DNA from: Devosia nanyangense
GTDB taxonomy: Bacteria; Pseudomonadota; Alphaproteobacteria; Rhizobiales; Devosiaceae
DNA: 64,000 nt
Direction: 5' to 3'
Assembly: GCA_016213505.1 (NCBI GenBank)
Contig: JACRAF010000004.1
Span: 97,769-161,768 of the forward strand
Positions 54,571 to 63,532 of this stretch are shown here, piece after piece. How positions within the stretch are numbered: position 1 is the first letter of the stretch; the number at the start of each line of letters is the position of its first letter. Made by a program: the position numbers and the translations under genes. Under the pieces are notes generated by a model that worked only from the letters and a program-made list of their open reading frames with translations, made no database searches and had not been told where the DNA came from.

Positions 54571-55226
54571 GACTCACCCAGCCGGTAGCCGAGGCCGCGC
54601 ACCGTGTGGATCAGGTCGGCGATCAATTTTTTTCGCAGCCGGCTGACATAGACCTCGACCGCATTGCTCTCGATCTCGGCGCCGAAGGCGAAGAGCGCGT
54701 CCTCGAGCTGCGCCTTCGAGACGAGAATGCCGGGATGCAGCGCCAGCCGCTCCAGCACCGCCCACTCCCGGGCGGTGAGATCGAGCACGTGCCCCTCGAC
54801 CTTCGCCTGGCGCCGCCCGCGGTCGATTTCGAGCGGCCCGATGGCGAGCATCGGGTTGGGGTTGCCGCCATAGCGCCGCGCCACTGCCCCCAGCCGCGCC
54901 AGCAGCTCGCTGAGATCGAAGGGCTTCACCAGATAGTCGTCGGCGCCGGCATTGAGGCCCTCGATCCGGATCGACAGCTGGTCCATCGCCGTCATGATGA
55001 TCACCGGCGTGGTGTCACCGGCCTTTCTCATCCGCCTGAGAAAATCGAGCCCCCTGCCGTCCGGCAATCCGAGATCGAGCAGGATCAGATCATAGTCCAC
55101 CGTCAGCCGCGCGTCGCTCGCCGCATCGAGCCGGGTCACCCAGTCGACGGCGTGGCCCTGCGCGGCGACATGGTCGTGCACCGCGCCGCCGAGCGCCAAA
55201 TCGTCTTCCACCAGGAGTACCCGCAT
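54567..55226 (-). CDS. OmpR/PhoB-type response regulator (QseB/PmrA-like)
   Basis: 219 residues. The receiver has the acidic pair 'VEDDLALGG', the phospho-acceptor Asp in 'YDLILLDLGLPDGRGLDFLRRMR' (about residue 51), Thr in 'IIMTAMDQ' and the Lys in 'DDYLVKPFDLSELLAR'. The winged-helix domain ends 'NAVEVYVSRLRKKLIADLIHTVRGLGYRLGES'. It faces the flavin operon across 160 bp that contain an 11-bp-spaced direct repeat, the spacing used by this regulator class. Confidence 0.96.
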   Translation of the reverse strand: MRVLLVEDDLALGGAVHDHVAAQGHAVDWVTRLDAASDARLTVDYDLILLDLGLPDGRGLDFLRRMRKAGDTTPVIIMTAMDQLSIRIEGLNAGADDYLVKPFDLSELLARLGAVARRYGGNPNPMLAIGPLEIDRGRRQAKVEGHVLDLTAREWAVLERLALHPGILVSKAQLEDALFAFGAEIESNAVEVYVSRLRKKLIADLIHTVRGLGYRLGES

Positions 55227-55259
55227 GCGCGACCTTGTTCCGCCAACCTGACAGCGAGC

Positions 55260-55308
55260 TTACGGCTCGGTTACCGGGATTTCAGGTTACTGTAAGCCTG
55301 ACGTCAGG
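55260..55308. promoter_or_regulatory. candidate response-regulator site between the two-component genes and the flavin operon
   Basis: TTACGG (55260-55265) and TTACCG (55271-55276) are a direct repeat with an 11-bp period, one helical turn, as PmrA/QseB-type regulators use. A third TTAC is at 55287. A perfect 12-bp palindrome CCTGACGTCAGG lies at 55297-55308. The region is the only promoter space shared by the divergent units. Confidence 0.5.
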
Positions 55309-55385
55309 TGCGATGGCTAGGTGTATTCGCGTCGCCCCCGTTCCTCCAATCGAATGTCCGGGCACCAAGCAACGCAGAGAGTGCC

Positions 55386-56084
55386 ATGAAGAAGATACTC
55401 CTCCCGATGGTCGTCCTGGTCGCATCCGGCGCCTACGTCTGGAGCCAGCAGGACCGGCTCAACGCCGAAACCGGCTTCGGCCTCGATGCAACTCTCGATG
55501 CGAGCTCCGGCACGGTGCCGGGCCCCTTGCCTGCGGCGGACGATGCCCGCGCCGCGACCCCTCCGACTCCGGCGATCGATACCGAACCCGCTCCCGCCGC
55601 GCCCGCCCCCCTGCTCCGTCCGGCGACCGACACCACCGTCGCCCAGGCGACGGTGTCCGAACCCGACCCCGCATCGCTTCTGGTTGCCATCGGCACGTCT
55701 CCCTCGGCGCCGCTCCCGCTGCCGCGCCCGGCCCAGTCGGTCGCCGCGCCGGCCCGGGCCGAGGTCCTGCTCGCCGCCGCCAGCGGCACCATCACCACCT
55801 CGCCCTACAAGGACGGCACGTACAAGGGCTCCGCCGCCAACGCCTATTACGGCCTGGTTCAGGTGCAGGCTCAGGTGCAGAACGGCCAGCTGGTCCAGGT
55901 CAAGGTCCTGCAATACCCCAGCGACCGCCGCACGTCGCGCAAGATCAACGCCCGGGCCCTGCCGGTGCTGCAGCGGGAGGCCATCCAGGCCCAGGGCAGC
56001 CGGATCGACTACGTCTCCGGCGCAACCCTGAGCAGCGCGGCCTTCGTCAAGTCGCTGTCGAACGCCCTCTCCCAGGCTCTCTGA
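55386..56084 (+). CDS. FMN-binding domain protein with periplasmic linker
   Basis: 232 residues. An N-terminal signal anchor ('KKILLPMVVLVASGAYVW', about 2-19) is followed by a Pro/Ala/Thr-rich flexible linker (about 50-145) and a C-terminal FMN-binding domain (about 147-232: 'TSPYKDGTYKGSAANAYYGLVQVQAQVQNGQLVQVKVL', 'DYVSGATLSSAAFVKSLSNAL'). The S-G-A-T motif is where ApbE attaches FMN through a phosphodiester to the Thr, as in NqrC/RnfG. The next gene encodes ApbE. It probably acts as a tethered one-flavin electron carrier in the periplasm. Confidence 0.9.
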   Translation: MKKILLPMVVLVASGAYVWSQQDRLNAETGFGLDATLDASSGTVPGPLPAADDARAATPPTPAIDTEPAPAAPAPLLRPATDTTVAQATVSEPDPASLLVAIGTSPSAPLPLPRPAQSVAAPARAEVLLAAASGTITTSPYKDGTYKGSAANAYYGLVQVQAQVQNGQLVQVKVLQYPSDRRTSRKINARALPVLQREAIQAQGSRIDYVSGATLSSAAFVKSLSNALSQAL

Positions 56085-56087
56085 GCG

Positions 56088-56831
56088 ATGCGCCTCACCC
56101 GCCTCATCATGGGCATGCCCATCACCATCGAGATCGTCGGGGCCACCGGCCCCGGCCTGCACGAGCGCGCCTTCGCCTATCTCGAGAGCGTAGATCATCG
56201 TTTCAGCACCTATCGCGCCGACAGCGAAATATCCGCCATCAACGCCGGACGCATCGCCGGCGACGACGTCAGCGACGAGATGCGCGAGGTCTTCGCACTG
56301 GGCGAACTGACCCGCGCCGAGACCGTCGGCTATTTCGACATCCGGCGTCCCGACGGTTCGCTCGATCCCTCGGGCGTGGTCAAGGGCTGGGCCATCCGCA
56401 ACACCGCCCGCCTGCTCGAGGCGGCCGGCGCGCGCAACTTCTTCGTCGATGCCGGCGGCGATGTGCAGGCCGTCGGCCACAATGCCGAAGGCGGCCCGTG
56501 GCGTGCCGGCATCCGCAATCCGTTCAATCCCGACGGGCACGTCAAGACCGTCTATCCCAGGGGCCGCGGCATCGCCACCTCCGGCACCTATGTGCGCGGC
56601 CAGCACATTTACGATCCGCATCATCCGGGTCAGCCGCTGAGCGACGTCGTCAGCCTGACCGTGATCGGCAAGGACGTGCTCGAGGCCGATCTCTTCGCCA
56701 CCGCCGCCTTCGCCATGGGTCCCGATGGCATCCGCTTCATCGAGGAGCGGCCGGGGCTCGAAGGCTACCAGATCGATGCCCACGGCATCGCCACCATGAG
56801 CTCCGGGTTCGAGGCCCTCACCACACCATGA
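56088..56831 (+). CDS. apbE: FAD:protein FMN transferase
   Basis: A 247-residue ApbE. It uses FAD to flavinylate the Thr of the SGAT motif in the protein encoded 3 bp upstream. Typical blocks are 'MGMPITIEIVG', 'HRFSTYRADSEISAINAG', 'YFDIRRPDGSLDPSGVVKGWAIRNTARLLEAAGARNFFVDAGGDV' and 'SGTYVRGQHIYDP', with 'VIGKDVLEADLFATAAFAMG' near the end. It is shorter than the common ~330-residue form and shows no obvious lipoprotein signal, so it may work before export. The stop overlaps the next start (ATGA). Confidence 0.95.
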   Translation: MRLTRLIMGMPITIEIVGATGPGLHERAFAYLESVDHRFSTYRADSEISAINAGRIAGDDVSDEMREVFALGELTRAETVGYFDIRRPDGSLDPSGVVKGWAIRNTARLLEAAGARNFFVDAGGDVQAVGHNAEGGPWRAGIRNPFNPDGHVKTVYPRGRGIATSGTYVRGQHIYDPHHPGQPLSDVVSLTVIGKDVLEADLFATAAFAMGPDGIRFIEERPGLEGYQIDAHGIATMSSGFEALTTP

Positions 56832-58345
56832 TCCGCTGGCTGGACGATTTCATCGACGGGACCACCATGTACCGACTCGTCTTCTACTATCTCGGCGGCC
56901 TGCTCGCCGTCGCCACCGTTCTCGGCCTGTTCGGGCTCGTGCCGTTCGACCCGACCGCGCTGGTCTTTTCGACGGTGCTGATCGCCTTGACCTGCTGGCT
57001 CGCCAACTGGCTCTTCGCCCGCGTCTTCAACACCCCGGTCAACGTCGAATCCGCCTGGATCACGGCGCTGATCCTCGCGCTCATCATGAACCCGGTGACC
57101 GCCACCGATGTGGTCGGCATGGGCGGACTGGTGTGGGCCTCGGTCTGGGCCATCGCCTCCAAATACATGCTGGCGCTCGGCAAGAAGCACGTCTTCAACC
57201 CAGCCGCCCTGGGCGTCGCGCTGACCGCTCTGTTCCTCGGCCAGCCCGCCACCTGGTGGGTCGCCGGTAACCTCACGATGCTGCCCTTCGTTCTCGTCGG
57301 CGGCCTCTTGATCGCCCGCAAGCTGCAGCGCTTCGACCTCATCGGAGTCTTCGTCCTCGCCAATGTGCTCACCGTCGCGCTGACCACGCCGGCCGACATG
57401 GTGGTCCAGGCCCTCACCGAGACGCTGACCCACTCGCCGCTGTTCTTCCTCGCCTTCGCCATGCTCACCGAGCCGCTGACCGCGCCGCAGGCCCGCTGGC
57501 CCCGCCTCGCCTATGGCGCGCTGGTCGGCATCCTCGCCTCGCCGACCATTCACTTCGGCGATTTCTACCTGACGCCGGAGATCGCGCTCCTCGCTGGCAA
57601 TGCCTTCGCCTGGATCGTCAGCCCCAAGGGCCGCTTCGCGCTCACCCTCGAGCGCATCGAAGAGGCCGCCAACGGCGCCTACGATTTCGTCTTCTCGTCC
57701 GACAGGAGGCTCGCCTTCCAGCCCGGCCAGTATCTCGAGTGGACCCTCGGCGTCCCCAATGCCGACAGCCGCGGCAACCGCCGCAGCTTCACCATCGCCT
57801 CGGCCCCCACCGAAGACGAAGTCCGGCTTGGAGTGAAGTTCTACCCCAAACCGAGCACCTTCAAACGCGCCCTGGGCACCATGCAACCCGGCGACCAGAT
57901 CTACGCATCCCAGCTGGCGGGCAACTTCGTGTTGCCCCGCAATCCGAACAGCAAGCTCGCCTTCCTCGCCGGCGGCATCGGCATCACCCCGTTCCGATCG
58001 ATGCTCCAATACCTGCTGGACCGGGACGAACGCCGCGATATCACCATGCTCTACGGCACCGCCGAAGTTGCGGACATCGCCTATCGCGACGTCTTCGACG
58101 CCGCCGACCGCGACCTCGGCATCCGCACGGTCTACGCCGTCGCCAATGAGCCCTCGCCCGAGCCCGGCATGCGCACCGGCTTCATCGATGCCAAAATGAT
58201 CCGCGCCGAAATCCCCGACTATCGGCAGCGCGTGTTCTACATCTCCGGCCCGCACGCCATGGTGTCGCTCATGCAGCACACGTTGCGCGGCATGGGCGTG
58301 CCCCACTCGCGCATCAAGACCGACTTCTTTCCTGGCCTGGCCTAG
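56828..58345 (+). CDS. RnfD/NqrB-like membrane domain fused to FAD/NAD(P) oxidoreductase
   Basis: A 505-residue fusion. Residues about 1-265 are polytopic, with the NQR2/RnfD block 'ASKYMLALGKKHVFNPAALGVALTALFLG' and 'FFLAFAMLTEPLTAPQARWPRLAYG'. I do not see an SGAT flavinylation site in this half. Residues about 275-505 are a ferredoxin-NADP reductase fold: FAD motif 'RRSFTIASAPTEDEVRLGVKFYPKPSTFK' and NAD(P) motif 'LAFLAGGIGITPFRSMLQYLL', 'VFYISGPHAMVSLMQHTL'. No 2Fe-2S cysteine cluster is present. The likely path is NAD(P)H to FAD to the covalent FMN of the upstream partner across the membrane. Confidence 0.9.
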   Translation: MIRWLDDFIDGTTMYRLVFYYLGGLLAVATVLGLFGLVPFDPTALVFSTVLIALTCWLANWLFARVFNTPVNVESAWITALILALIMNPVTATDVVGMGGLVWASVWAIASKYMLALGKKHVFNPAALGVALTALFLGQPATWWVAGNLTMLPFVLVGGLLIARKLQRFDLIGVFVLANVLTVALTTPADMVVQALTETLTHSPLFFLAFAMLTEPLTAPQARWPRLAYGALVGILASPTIHFGDFYLTPEIALLAGNAFAWIVSPKGRFALTLERIEEAANGAYDFVFSSDRRLAFQPGQYLEWTLGVPNADSRGNRRSFTIASAPTEDEVRLGVKFYPKPSTFKRALGTMQPGDQIYASQLAGNFVLPRNPNSKLAFLAGGIGITPFRSMLQYLLDRDERRDITMLYGTAEVADIAYRDVFDAADRDLGIRTVYAVANEPSPEPGMRTGFIDAKMIRAEIPDYRQRVFYISGPHAMVSLMQHTLRGMGVPHSRIKTDFFPGLA

Positions 58346-58387
58346 GATCGGGAAGGAATCCGTGGTGACTGATGCATCTGAGCGTAC

Positions 58388-58575
58388 AGTCTTTCACGCT
58401 CCCAATTGCGGGGAGGGTAGCGCAGCTCGGAGCAAAGCGACTAGCGAAGCTCGGGGGGGGAGCCGAGCCGGAGGACCAGGAGACGTGCACCCGGTTTCCT
58501 TCTCCCCTTGAGGGAGAAGGTGGATCGCGCGAAGCGCGAGACGGATGAGGGGTTTCTCGCCCCACCCATTGCCCC
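58388..58575. repeat. composite intergenic repeat, CCTTCTCCC/GGGAGAAGG type
   Basis: The region holds several short hairpins: CCTTCTCCC (58498-58506) with GGGAGAAGG (58512-58520), then CGCGC-GAA-GCGCG at 58525-58537, and GAGCCGAG-like arms near 58440-58470. The 'gagggagaagg...gcgcgaagcgcgagacggatgagggg' order is a family of dispersed intergenic elements I know from related genomes. No gene lies in it. Confidence 0.65.
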
Positions 58576-58587
58576 TATGAGGGCTCC

Positions 58588-59793
58588 TCACTCGTGGCGC
58601 AGCGCCTCGATCGGGTCGAGCCGCGCCGCGCCGCGCGCCGGGAAATAGCCGAACCCCACCCCGACCACCGCCGAGAACCCGAACGCCAGGAGGATCGAGG
58701 TCGCGTCGAACACGAACGGCACGCCGAGCAGTATGGCCCCGCCATAGGCGACGCCCAGGCCGAGGATAATCCCGGCCACGCCGCCCAGCATCGAAAGCGC
58801 CACCGCCTCGACCAGGAACTGCGACAGCACCTGCGTCTCGCGCGCCCCGATGGCCAGCCGAATGCCGATCTCGCGCGTCCGCTCGGTCACCGACACCAGC
58901 ATGATGTTCATGATGCCGATGCCGCCCACCAGCAGCGATATGCTCGCCACCGCCGCCAGCAGCCCGGTGAGGATGCCCATCACCGAGCCCAGCATCGAGG
59001 AGATCTGGCGCATGTCCATGACGGTGAAATCATTGTCCTCGCTGGCGCTGAGGTGCCGCCGCTCGCGCAAGAGCGCGGTCACGTCGGCCTGGACCCGGAC
59101 GATGGCTGCTTCACTTTCCGCCGCGACGTAGATCGCGCTCACATCGGCGCTGCCCGAGATGCGGCGCTGGAAGGTGTGCAGCGGCATCAGGATGATGTCG
59201 TCCTGGTTGCTGCCGAAACTGCCCGAGCCCTTTTCGACCAGCACCCCGACCACCTTGCACACCAGCTTTTTGAGCCGCAGCGTCTGGTCGAGCGGATCGG
59301 CGGTTCCGTAGAGCGCATCGGCCGCCGCCTTGCCCAGAATGCAGGATGCCGCCCCCGAGACCAGTTCGCCCTCGCGGAAATTTCGGCCCTCGGCGACGGC
59401 CCATTGGCGCACATCGAGGAACCCATCATCGATTCCCGTGACCGTAACGAAGTGATTGACCGATCCGGCGACCGCGGTCAGCGAGCGTATCGCCACCGGT
59501 GCGATCGCCGAGATCGCCCCGACCTGCCGTTCGATCGCGTCGGCATCGGCGATGCGGAACGCCGCCATGCCGCCGGCGCTGGCGTTCTGCCCCACCTGGC
59601 CCGGCTGCACCACCAACAGGTTGCTGCCCAGGCTCGAGATCGAGCCGCTGACCGATTGCGTCGTCCCCTGCCCGAGCGTCACCATGGCGATCACCGCGGC
59701 GACGCCGATAGTGACGCCCAAGAGCGTCAGCACCGAGCGCAGCACATTGCGGCGGATCGCCGTCAGCGCCAGCTTCAGCGTTTCATAGAGCAT
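58588..59793 (-). CDS. MacB-type ABC permease
   Basis: 401 residues. Four transmembrane helices: one at about 18-40, then three after residue 280. The long periplasmic domain between carries the MacB_PCD core ('[29 protein letters not shown]'). The FtsX part has '[31 protein letters not shown]', the hallmark of MacB-like permeases. With the adaptor and ATPase it forms a tripartite efflux or lipoprotein/peptide export system; an outer-membrane TolC is not encoded here. AAGGAG before ATG 59793 sets the start. Confidence 0.95.
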   Translation of the reverse strand: MLYETLKLALTAIRRNVLRSVLTLLGVTIGVAAVIAMVTLGQGTTQSVSGSISSLGSNLLVVQPGQVGQNASAGGMAAFRIADADAIERQVGAISAIAPVAIRSLTAVAGSVNHFVTVTGIDDGFLDVRQWAVAEGRNFREGELVSGAASCILGKAAADALYGTADPLDQTLRLKKLVCKVVGVLVEKGSGSFGSNQDDIILMPLHTFQRRISGSADVSAIYVAAESEAAIVRVQADVTALLRERRHLSASEDNDFTVMDMRQISSMLGSVMGILTGLLAAVASISLLVGGIGIMNIMLVSVTERTREIGIRLAIGARETQVLSQFLVEAVALSMLGGVAGIILGLGVAYGGAILLGVPFVFDATSILLAFGFSAVVGVGFGYFPARGAARLDPIEALRHE

Positions 59794-60499
59794 CGGCCCG
59801 CTCCTTGCGTGCGTGGCCATCCACCTTGCCGTCGACGATCCTGAGCTGGGTCCGGCAGAACGCCGCCATGTCGGGCTCGTGCGTCACCATGGCGATGGTG
59901 ATGCCGTCGTCGCGGTTGAGTTCGACCAACAGCTTCATCACCTCGTTGGCCCGCTCGGTATCGAGATTGCCGGTCGGCTCGTCGGCCAAGAGCAGCGCCG
60001 GGCTGGTGACGATCGCCCGCGCGATGGCTACGCGCTGTTGCTGCCCACCCGACAGTTCCGACGGCCGGTGGTGCTCGCGTCCGGCCATGCCGACGCGCAT
60101 CAGCGCCCTGAGGGCCAGCGTCCGGCGCTCGCTCCGCCCCACGCCGCGATAGATCAGCGGCAACTCGACGTTCTCGAGCGCGCTGCTCTGCGCCAGCAGA
60201 TTGTAGCCCTGGAACACGAATCCAACGAAGTTTCGCCTGAGCAGGGTGCGCTGCTGGCGCGACACGTGCTCCACCGGCACGCCGTCGAACACATAGCTGC
60301 CGTCGGTCGGCGTATCGAGATAGCCGATGATGTTCATCACCGTCGATTTGCCCGAACCGCTCGGTCCCATGATGGCGACGAAATCGCCGCGCTCGATCTT
60401 GAAGGTTATGCCGTCGAGCGCCCGCACCTCGGCCTCGCCGCGGCCATAGACCTTGGTGACGCCCTTGAGCTCGATCAGCGGCGTCGCAGCCTCGGCCAT
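59783..60499 (-). CDS. MacB/LolD-type ABC ATPase
   Basis: 238 residues. Walker A is GPSGSGKST, the signature is '[16 protein letters not shown]', Walker B '[12 protein letters not shown]', and the switch His is in '[10 protein letters not shown]'. It belongs to the lipoprotein/MacB branch, where the ATPase drives mechanotransmission to a periplasmic domain. In classic MacB the ATPase and permease are one protein; here they are separate, with an 11-bp overlap between the genes. Confidence 0.96.
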   Translation of the reverse strand: MAEAATPLIELKGVTKVYGRGEAEVRALDGITFKIERGDFVAIMGPSGSGKSTVMNIIGYLDTPTDGSYVFDGVPVEHVSRQQRTLLRRNFVGFVFQGYNLLAQSSALENVELPLIYRGVGRSERRTLALRALMRVGMAGREHHRPSELSGGQQQRVAIARAIVTSPALLLADEPTGNLDTERANEVMKLLVELNRDDGITIAMVTHEPDMAAFCRTQLRIVDGKVDGHARKERADAL

Positions 60500-60500
60500 G

Positions 60501-61730
60501 TCAGCCCGCCTTGTTGCCGGTGATCACCAGGTCGCCGTCCTTGAGTTCGCCGCCGGTGATCTCGGTGCGCTGACCGTCGGTCAACCCGACCGTCACCGCC
60601 ACCGCCGTCGCCTCGCCGTCGGTCAGCACCCACACGATCTGCTCCCCGCCCGCATCGGTTTCGATCGTCGACTTCGGAGTGACCGAGGAAAACACGCCCG
60701 ATGGCGCGGTCGCCGACGGTGAAAACCTGAGCGCCGCATTGGGCACGGTCAGCACGCCGATGGCATCGTCGACGGCGATGTCCGCCGTCGCCGTCATCCC
60801 CGGCCGCAGCAGCTGCGCCGCATTGTCCACCGCGATCAGCGCCTTGTAGCTCACCACGCCGTCGCTCACCGTCGGTGCGGAGCGGATCTGCCGGATGGTC
60901 CCGTTGAACGGCTTGTCCGGCGAGGCCTCGACCGTGAAGCTGGCCGCATCGCCTTCGCCCACCCGCGCCACGTCGGCCTCATCGATGTCGACCTGCAGGT
61001 CGAGCGACCGCAGGTCGGCGGCGATGCTGAACAGCGCAACGCCCAGCGATGCCGTGCCGATCGCCTGTCCCGGCTCGACATTGACATCGAGCACGATGCC
61101 GTCGATCGGCGCCGCGATCACCCCCTTGGCATAGTCGTTCCTTGTGGTCTGGAGGTCGGCCTCGGCCGCCTTGAGTTGCGCTTCGGCCGAGGCGACGCTG
61201 GCCTCGGCCCGCTGCACCGCCGTCCGCGCCAGATCGATGTCGCGCTGGCTGACCGCCGAACCCGAGGCCAGCGCCTCGGTACGCGCCAGGGCCGCTTCGG
61301 CGTCGGCAAGACTCGCGGCGGCCGACAGCCGGCTCGCCTTCTGCACATCCACCATCGCCAGCGCCCGCGACAGTTTCGCCTCGAGGTCGCTCATGTCGAG
61401 ATGCGCCAGCGCCTGGCCTTTGACGACTGTCTGATTGTAGTCGACATCGACCGAAGCGATCGTCCCCGACACGGTGCTCGCGACGTCGACCTGCTGCGTC
61501 GGCTCCAGCGTGCCGGTCGCGACCAGCGTCACATGGATATCGCCGCGAGCTGCCGGCTCGGTGACAAACCCCGCCGTCCGGGTGCCGAACGCGCCCGACC
61601 ACCACATCCAGCCGACGACTGCCAGTAAGACGGCACCCACCGCCGCGACCGCGATCCACGCCGTCCGCGACGTCCCGCTCCGCTTCGCTTCCGCCGCGAG
61701 AACCTCGGCAACATCGGCCTTCTGCAACAT
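60501..61730 (-). CDS. MacA/HlyD-type periplasmic adaptor subunit
   Basis: 409 residues. A single N-terminal helix (about 24-46) anchors it. The periplasmic part has the split biotinyl-lipoyl domain ('GTLEPTQQVDVASTVSGTIASVDVDYNQTVVKGQALAHLD' and 'KGVIAAPIDGIVLDVNVEPGQAIG'), a long alpha-hairpin between about 105 and 195 rich in Ala/Glu/Arg, then beta-barrel and membrane-proximal domains. It links the MacB-like permease to an outer-membrane channel. It is the first gene of the three-gene leftward operon; the ATPase gene starts one base later. Confidence 0.94.
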   Translation of the reverse strand: MLQKADVAEVLAAEAKRSGTSRTAWIAVAAVGAVLLAVVGWMWWSGAFGTRTAGFVTEPAARGDIHVTLVATGTLEPTQQVDVASTVSGTIASVDVDYNQTVVKGQALAHLDMSDLEAKLSRALAMVDVQKASRLSAAASLADAEAALARTEALASGSAVSQRDIDLARTAVQRAEASVASAEAQLKAAEADLQTTRNDYAKGVIAAPIDGIVLDVNVEPGQAIGTASLGVALFSIAADLRSLDLQVDIDEADVARVGEGDAASFTVEASPDKPFNGTIRQIRSAPTVSDGVVSYKALIAVDNAAQLLRPGMTATADIAVDDAIGVLTVPNAALRFSPSATAPSGVFSSVTPKSTIETDAGGEQIVWVLTDGEATAVAVTVGLTDGQRTEITGGELKDGDLVITGNKAG

Positions 61731-61953
61731 CTTGGGCTCCGCTCGATCGCACCAATTCGTGTGCCGCCCGGTTCTCACCGCGCGGCCCTCGGAGCTTGAC
61801 TACCGTCGGCGGGGCCGTCGCGACTTGCGCTAGGTCAAGCGCCTCGCCCGCCTCGCGGCCCTGCCCGGCGTCGCCGGTACGTCGCGCGACGCCCCCTTCC
61901 CTTCCGCCCGGCGCCCGCTAGGCTGGCCCGAAACGATCCGGGAGCGAGCATCC

Positions 61954-62325
61954 ATGAAACAATGCAAGGTCATCCGCGGCGGCGGCGCTTTCCACGGCAA
62001 GCAGGGGCTCGACTACTTCGCTGGCGTTTCCGCCGAATCGGCCGATTCCGAGGCGATCTGCATGCACATTCTGGTGATGCCGCCTGGCGCCGAGGCCAGG
62101 CCGCACTATCACGCCGCCCACGAGACCGCGATCTACATGCTCGAGGGCTCGACCTCGTTCCGCCACGGGCCGAACCTCGAATTCCTCGACACCGTCGAGG
62201 AAGGCGATTTCGTCTACATCCCCGCCGGCGTGCCGCACCAGCCGTTCAATCCGACCGCCAAAATCGCCCGCGCCCTCATCGCCCGCACCGACCCCAACGA
62301 GCAGGAAAGCGTCGTGCTGATCTGA
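61954..62325 (+). CDS. cupin domain protein
   Basis: A 123-residue single-domain cupin. The first motif is 'PPGAEARPHYHAAHETAIYMLEG' and the second 'EEGDFVYIPAGVPHQPFN'; the His and Glu ligands for a metal are present. These small cupins often act as isomerases, dioxygenases or sensor domains; the substrate is not evident. GGGAG lies upstream of the ATG. It converges on the alcohol dehydrogenase gene. Confidence 0.92.
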   Translation: MKQCKVIRGGGAFHGKQGLDYFAGVSAESADSEAICMHILVMPPGAEARPHYHAAHETAIYMLEGSTSFRHGPNLEFLDTVEEGDFVYIPAGVPHQPFNPTAKIARALIARTDPNEQESVVLI

Positions 62326-62347
62326 GCCATCCTTGGCCAGGGTCGCC

Positions 62348-63361
62348 CTACCCCGGCCGGACCATTACCTTGATATCGCCGAAGCGCGGCTCCGCCATAA
62401 GCTCTGCCGGAATGTCGGCGGTCCCGACGATGCGGCTGATCAGCGGCGCGAGTTTCAGTTGGCCCGCCGCGATCATCGCCGCCGCCCGCGCATGCGTGTG
62501 CGGATTGAGCCACGCGGATTCGAGCCGGACCTCGCGCACCAGCAGGTCGAACGGCTCCACCGCCACCGTCGTCCCTTTGGCCATCACGCCGAACAGCACG
62601 ACCGCGCCGCCCCGGCGCACCACCGCCAGCGCTTGGCTGAACGTCTCGGGCACACCGGCGCATTCGAGCGCCACGTCGACGCCTTCCGGCGCGATCGCGC
62701 GGATCGCCGCCGCCGCGTCGCCGGCCGAGGGGTCGACGGCGTGCGTCGCCCCCAGCGACAGCGCCAGCTCGCGCCGTGGTGCCTGCCGCGTCGACAGCAC
62801 CACGCTGCCCGCACCGGCGAGCCGCGCCAGTTGCACCATGATCAGCCCGATCACCCCGCCGCCGAGCACCGCGACGCTGTCGCCCGGCTTGATCCGCGCC
62901 ACGTCGAGGCCGTGCAGGCAGCACGCCAGCGGCTCGGAGAATGCCCCCAGCAGCGGATCGAGACCCGCCGGCAGCACGATCGCCTGTCCTTCGGGCACCA
63001 CCACATATTCGGCGAAACCCCCGTCCCGCGTCACCCCGATCGCCTGAAGGTTCGCGCAAAGGTTCACGCGTCCGGCCCGGCAGGCGTCGCAATGCCCGCA
63101 GGCGATGTTGGGGTCGGCGGTGATGCGGTCGCCGACGCGGACCTGCGACACGTCCTCGCCCACGCCTTCGACGATGCCGCAGAACTCATGCCCCAGCGTC
63201 ACCGGCAGCGCCGTGGGATATTCGCCGCGGAACATGTGGCGGTCCGAGCCGCAGATTCCGGCGGCTTCCACCCGGACGAGAAGATCGCGGGGGCCCGGAA
63301 TCGGAACCGCCACATCCTCGACACTCATTTCGCCTGGCCGGTGCAGCCGCGCCGCCTTCAT
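62348..63361 (-). CDS. zinc-dependent alcohol/polyol dehydrogenase
   Basis: 337 residues of the zinc MDR family. The catalytic zinc site is built by Cys in 'EAAGICGSDRHMFRGEYPTALPVTLGHEFCGIVEGVG' and the His-Glu of GHE. Structural zinc cysteines occur in 'ACGHCDACRAGRVNLC'. The Rossmann motif is 'VAVLGGGVIGLIMVQLARLAGAG'. Overall it resembles sorbitol/threonine dehydrogenase-type enzymes. The substrate is unknown. GAGGAGG precedes the ATG at 63361. Confidence 0.94.
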   Translation of the reverse strand: MKAARLHRPGEMSVEDVAVPIPGPRDLLVRVEAAGICGSDRHMFRGEYPTALPVTLGHEFCGIVEGVGEDVSQVRVGDRITADPNIACGHCDACRAGRVNLCANLQAIGVTRDGGFAEYVVVPEGQAIVLPAGLDPLLGAFSEPLACCLHGLDVARIKPGDSVAVLGGGVIGLIMVQLARLAGAGSVVLSTRQAPRRELALSLGATHAVDPSAGDAAAAIRAIAPEGVDVALECAGVPETFSQALAVVRRGGAVVLFGVMAKGTTVAVEPFDLLVREVRLESAWLNPHTHARAAAMIAAGQLKLAPLISRIVGTADIPAELMAEPRFGDIKVMVRPG

Positions 63362-63532
63362 CGCGGGCCTCCTCGCTGCCCCTGTCATAGCATCGGCGCG
63401 GTCCCCCGCCACCCTTGGATCGGAGCCGGCAGGATTGGGAAGGCGTCAGGGCTCAGGAAGAAATCGCTCGGCCGCACCGGGCGTCGCCGGCACCCGGAGG
63501 GGACGGCTCCCGCTTACGCGGGAGCCGCAGGT

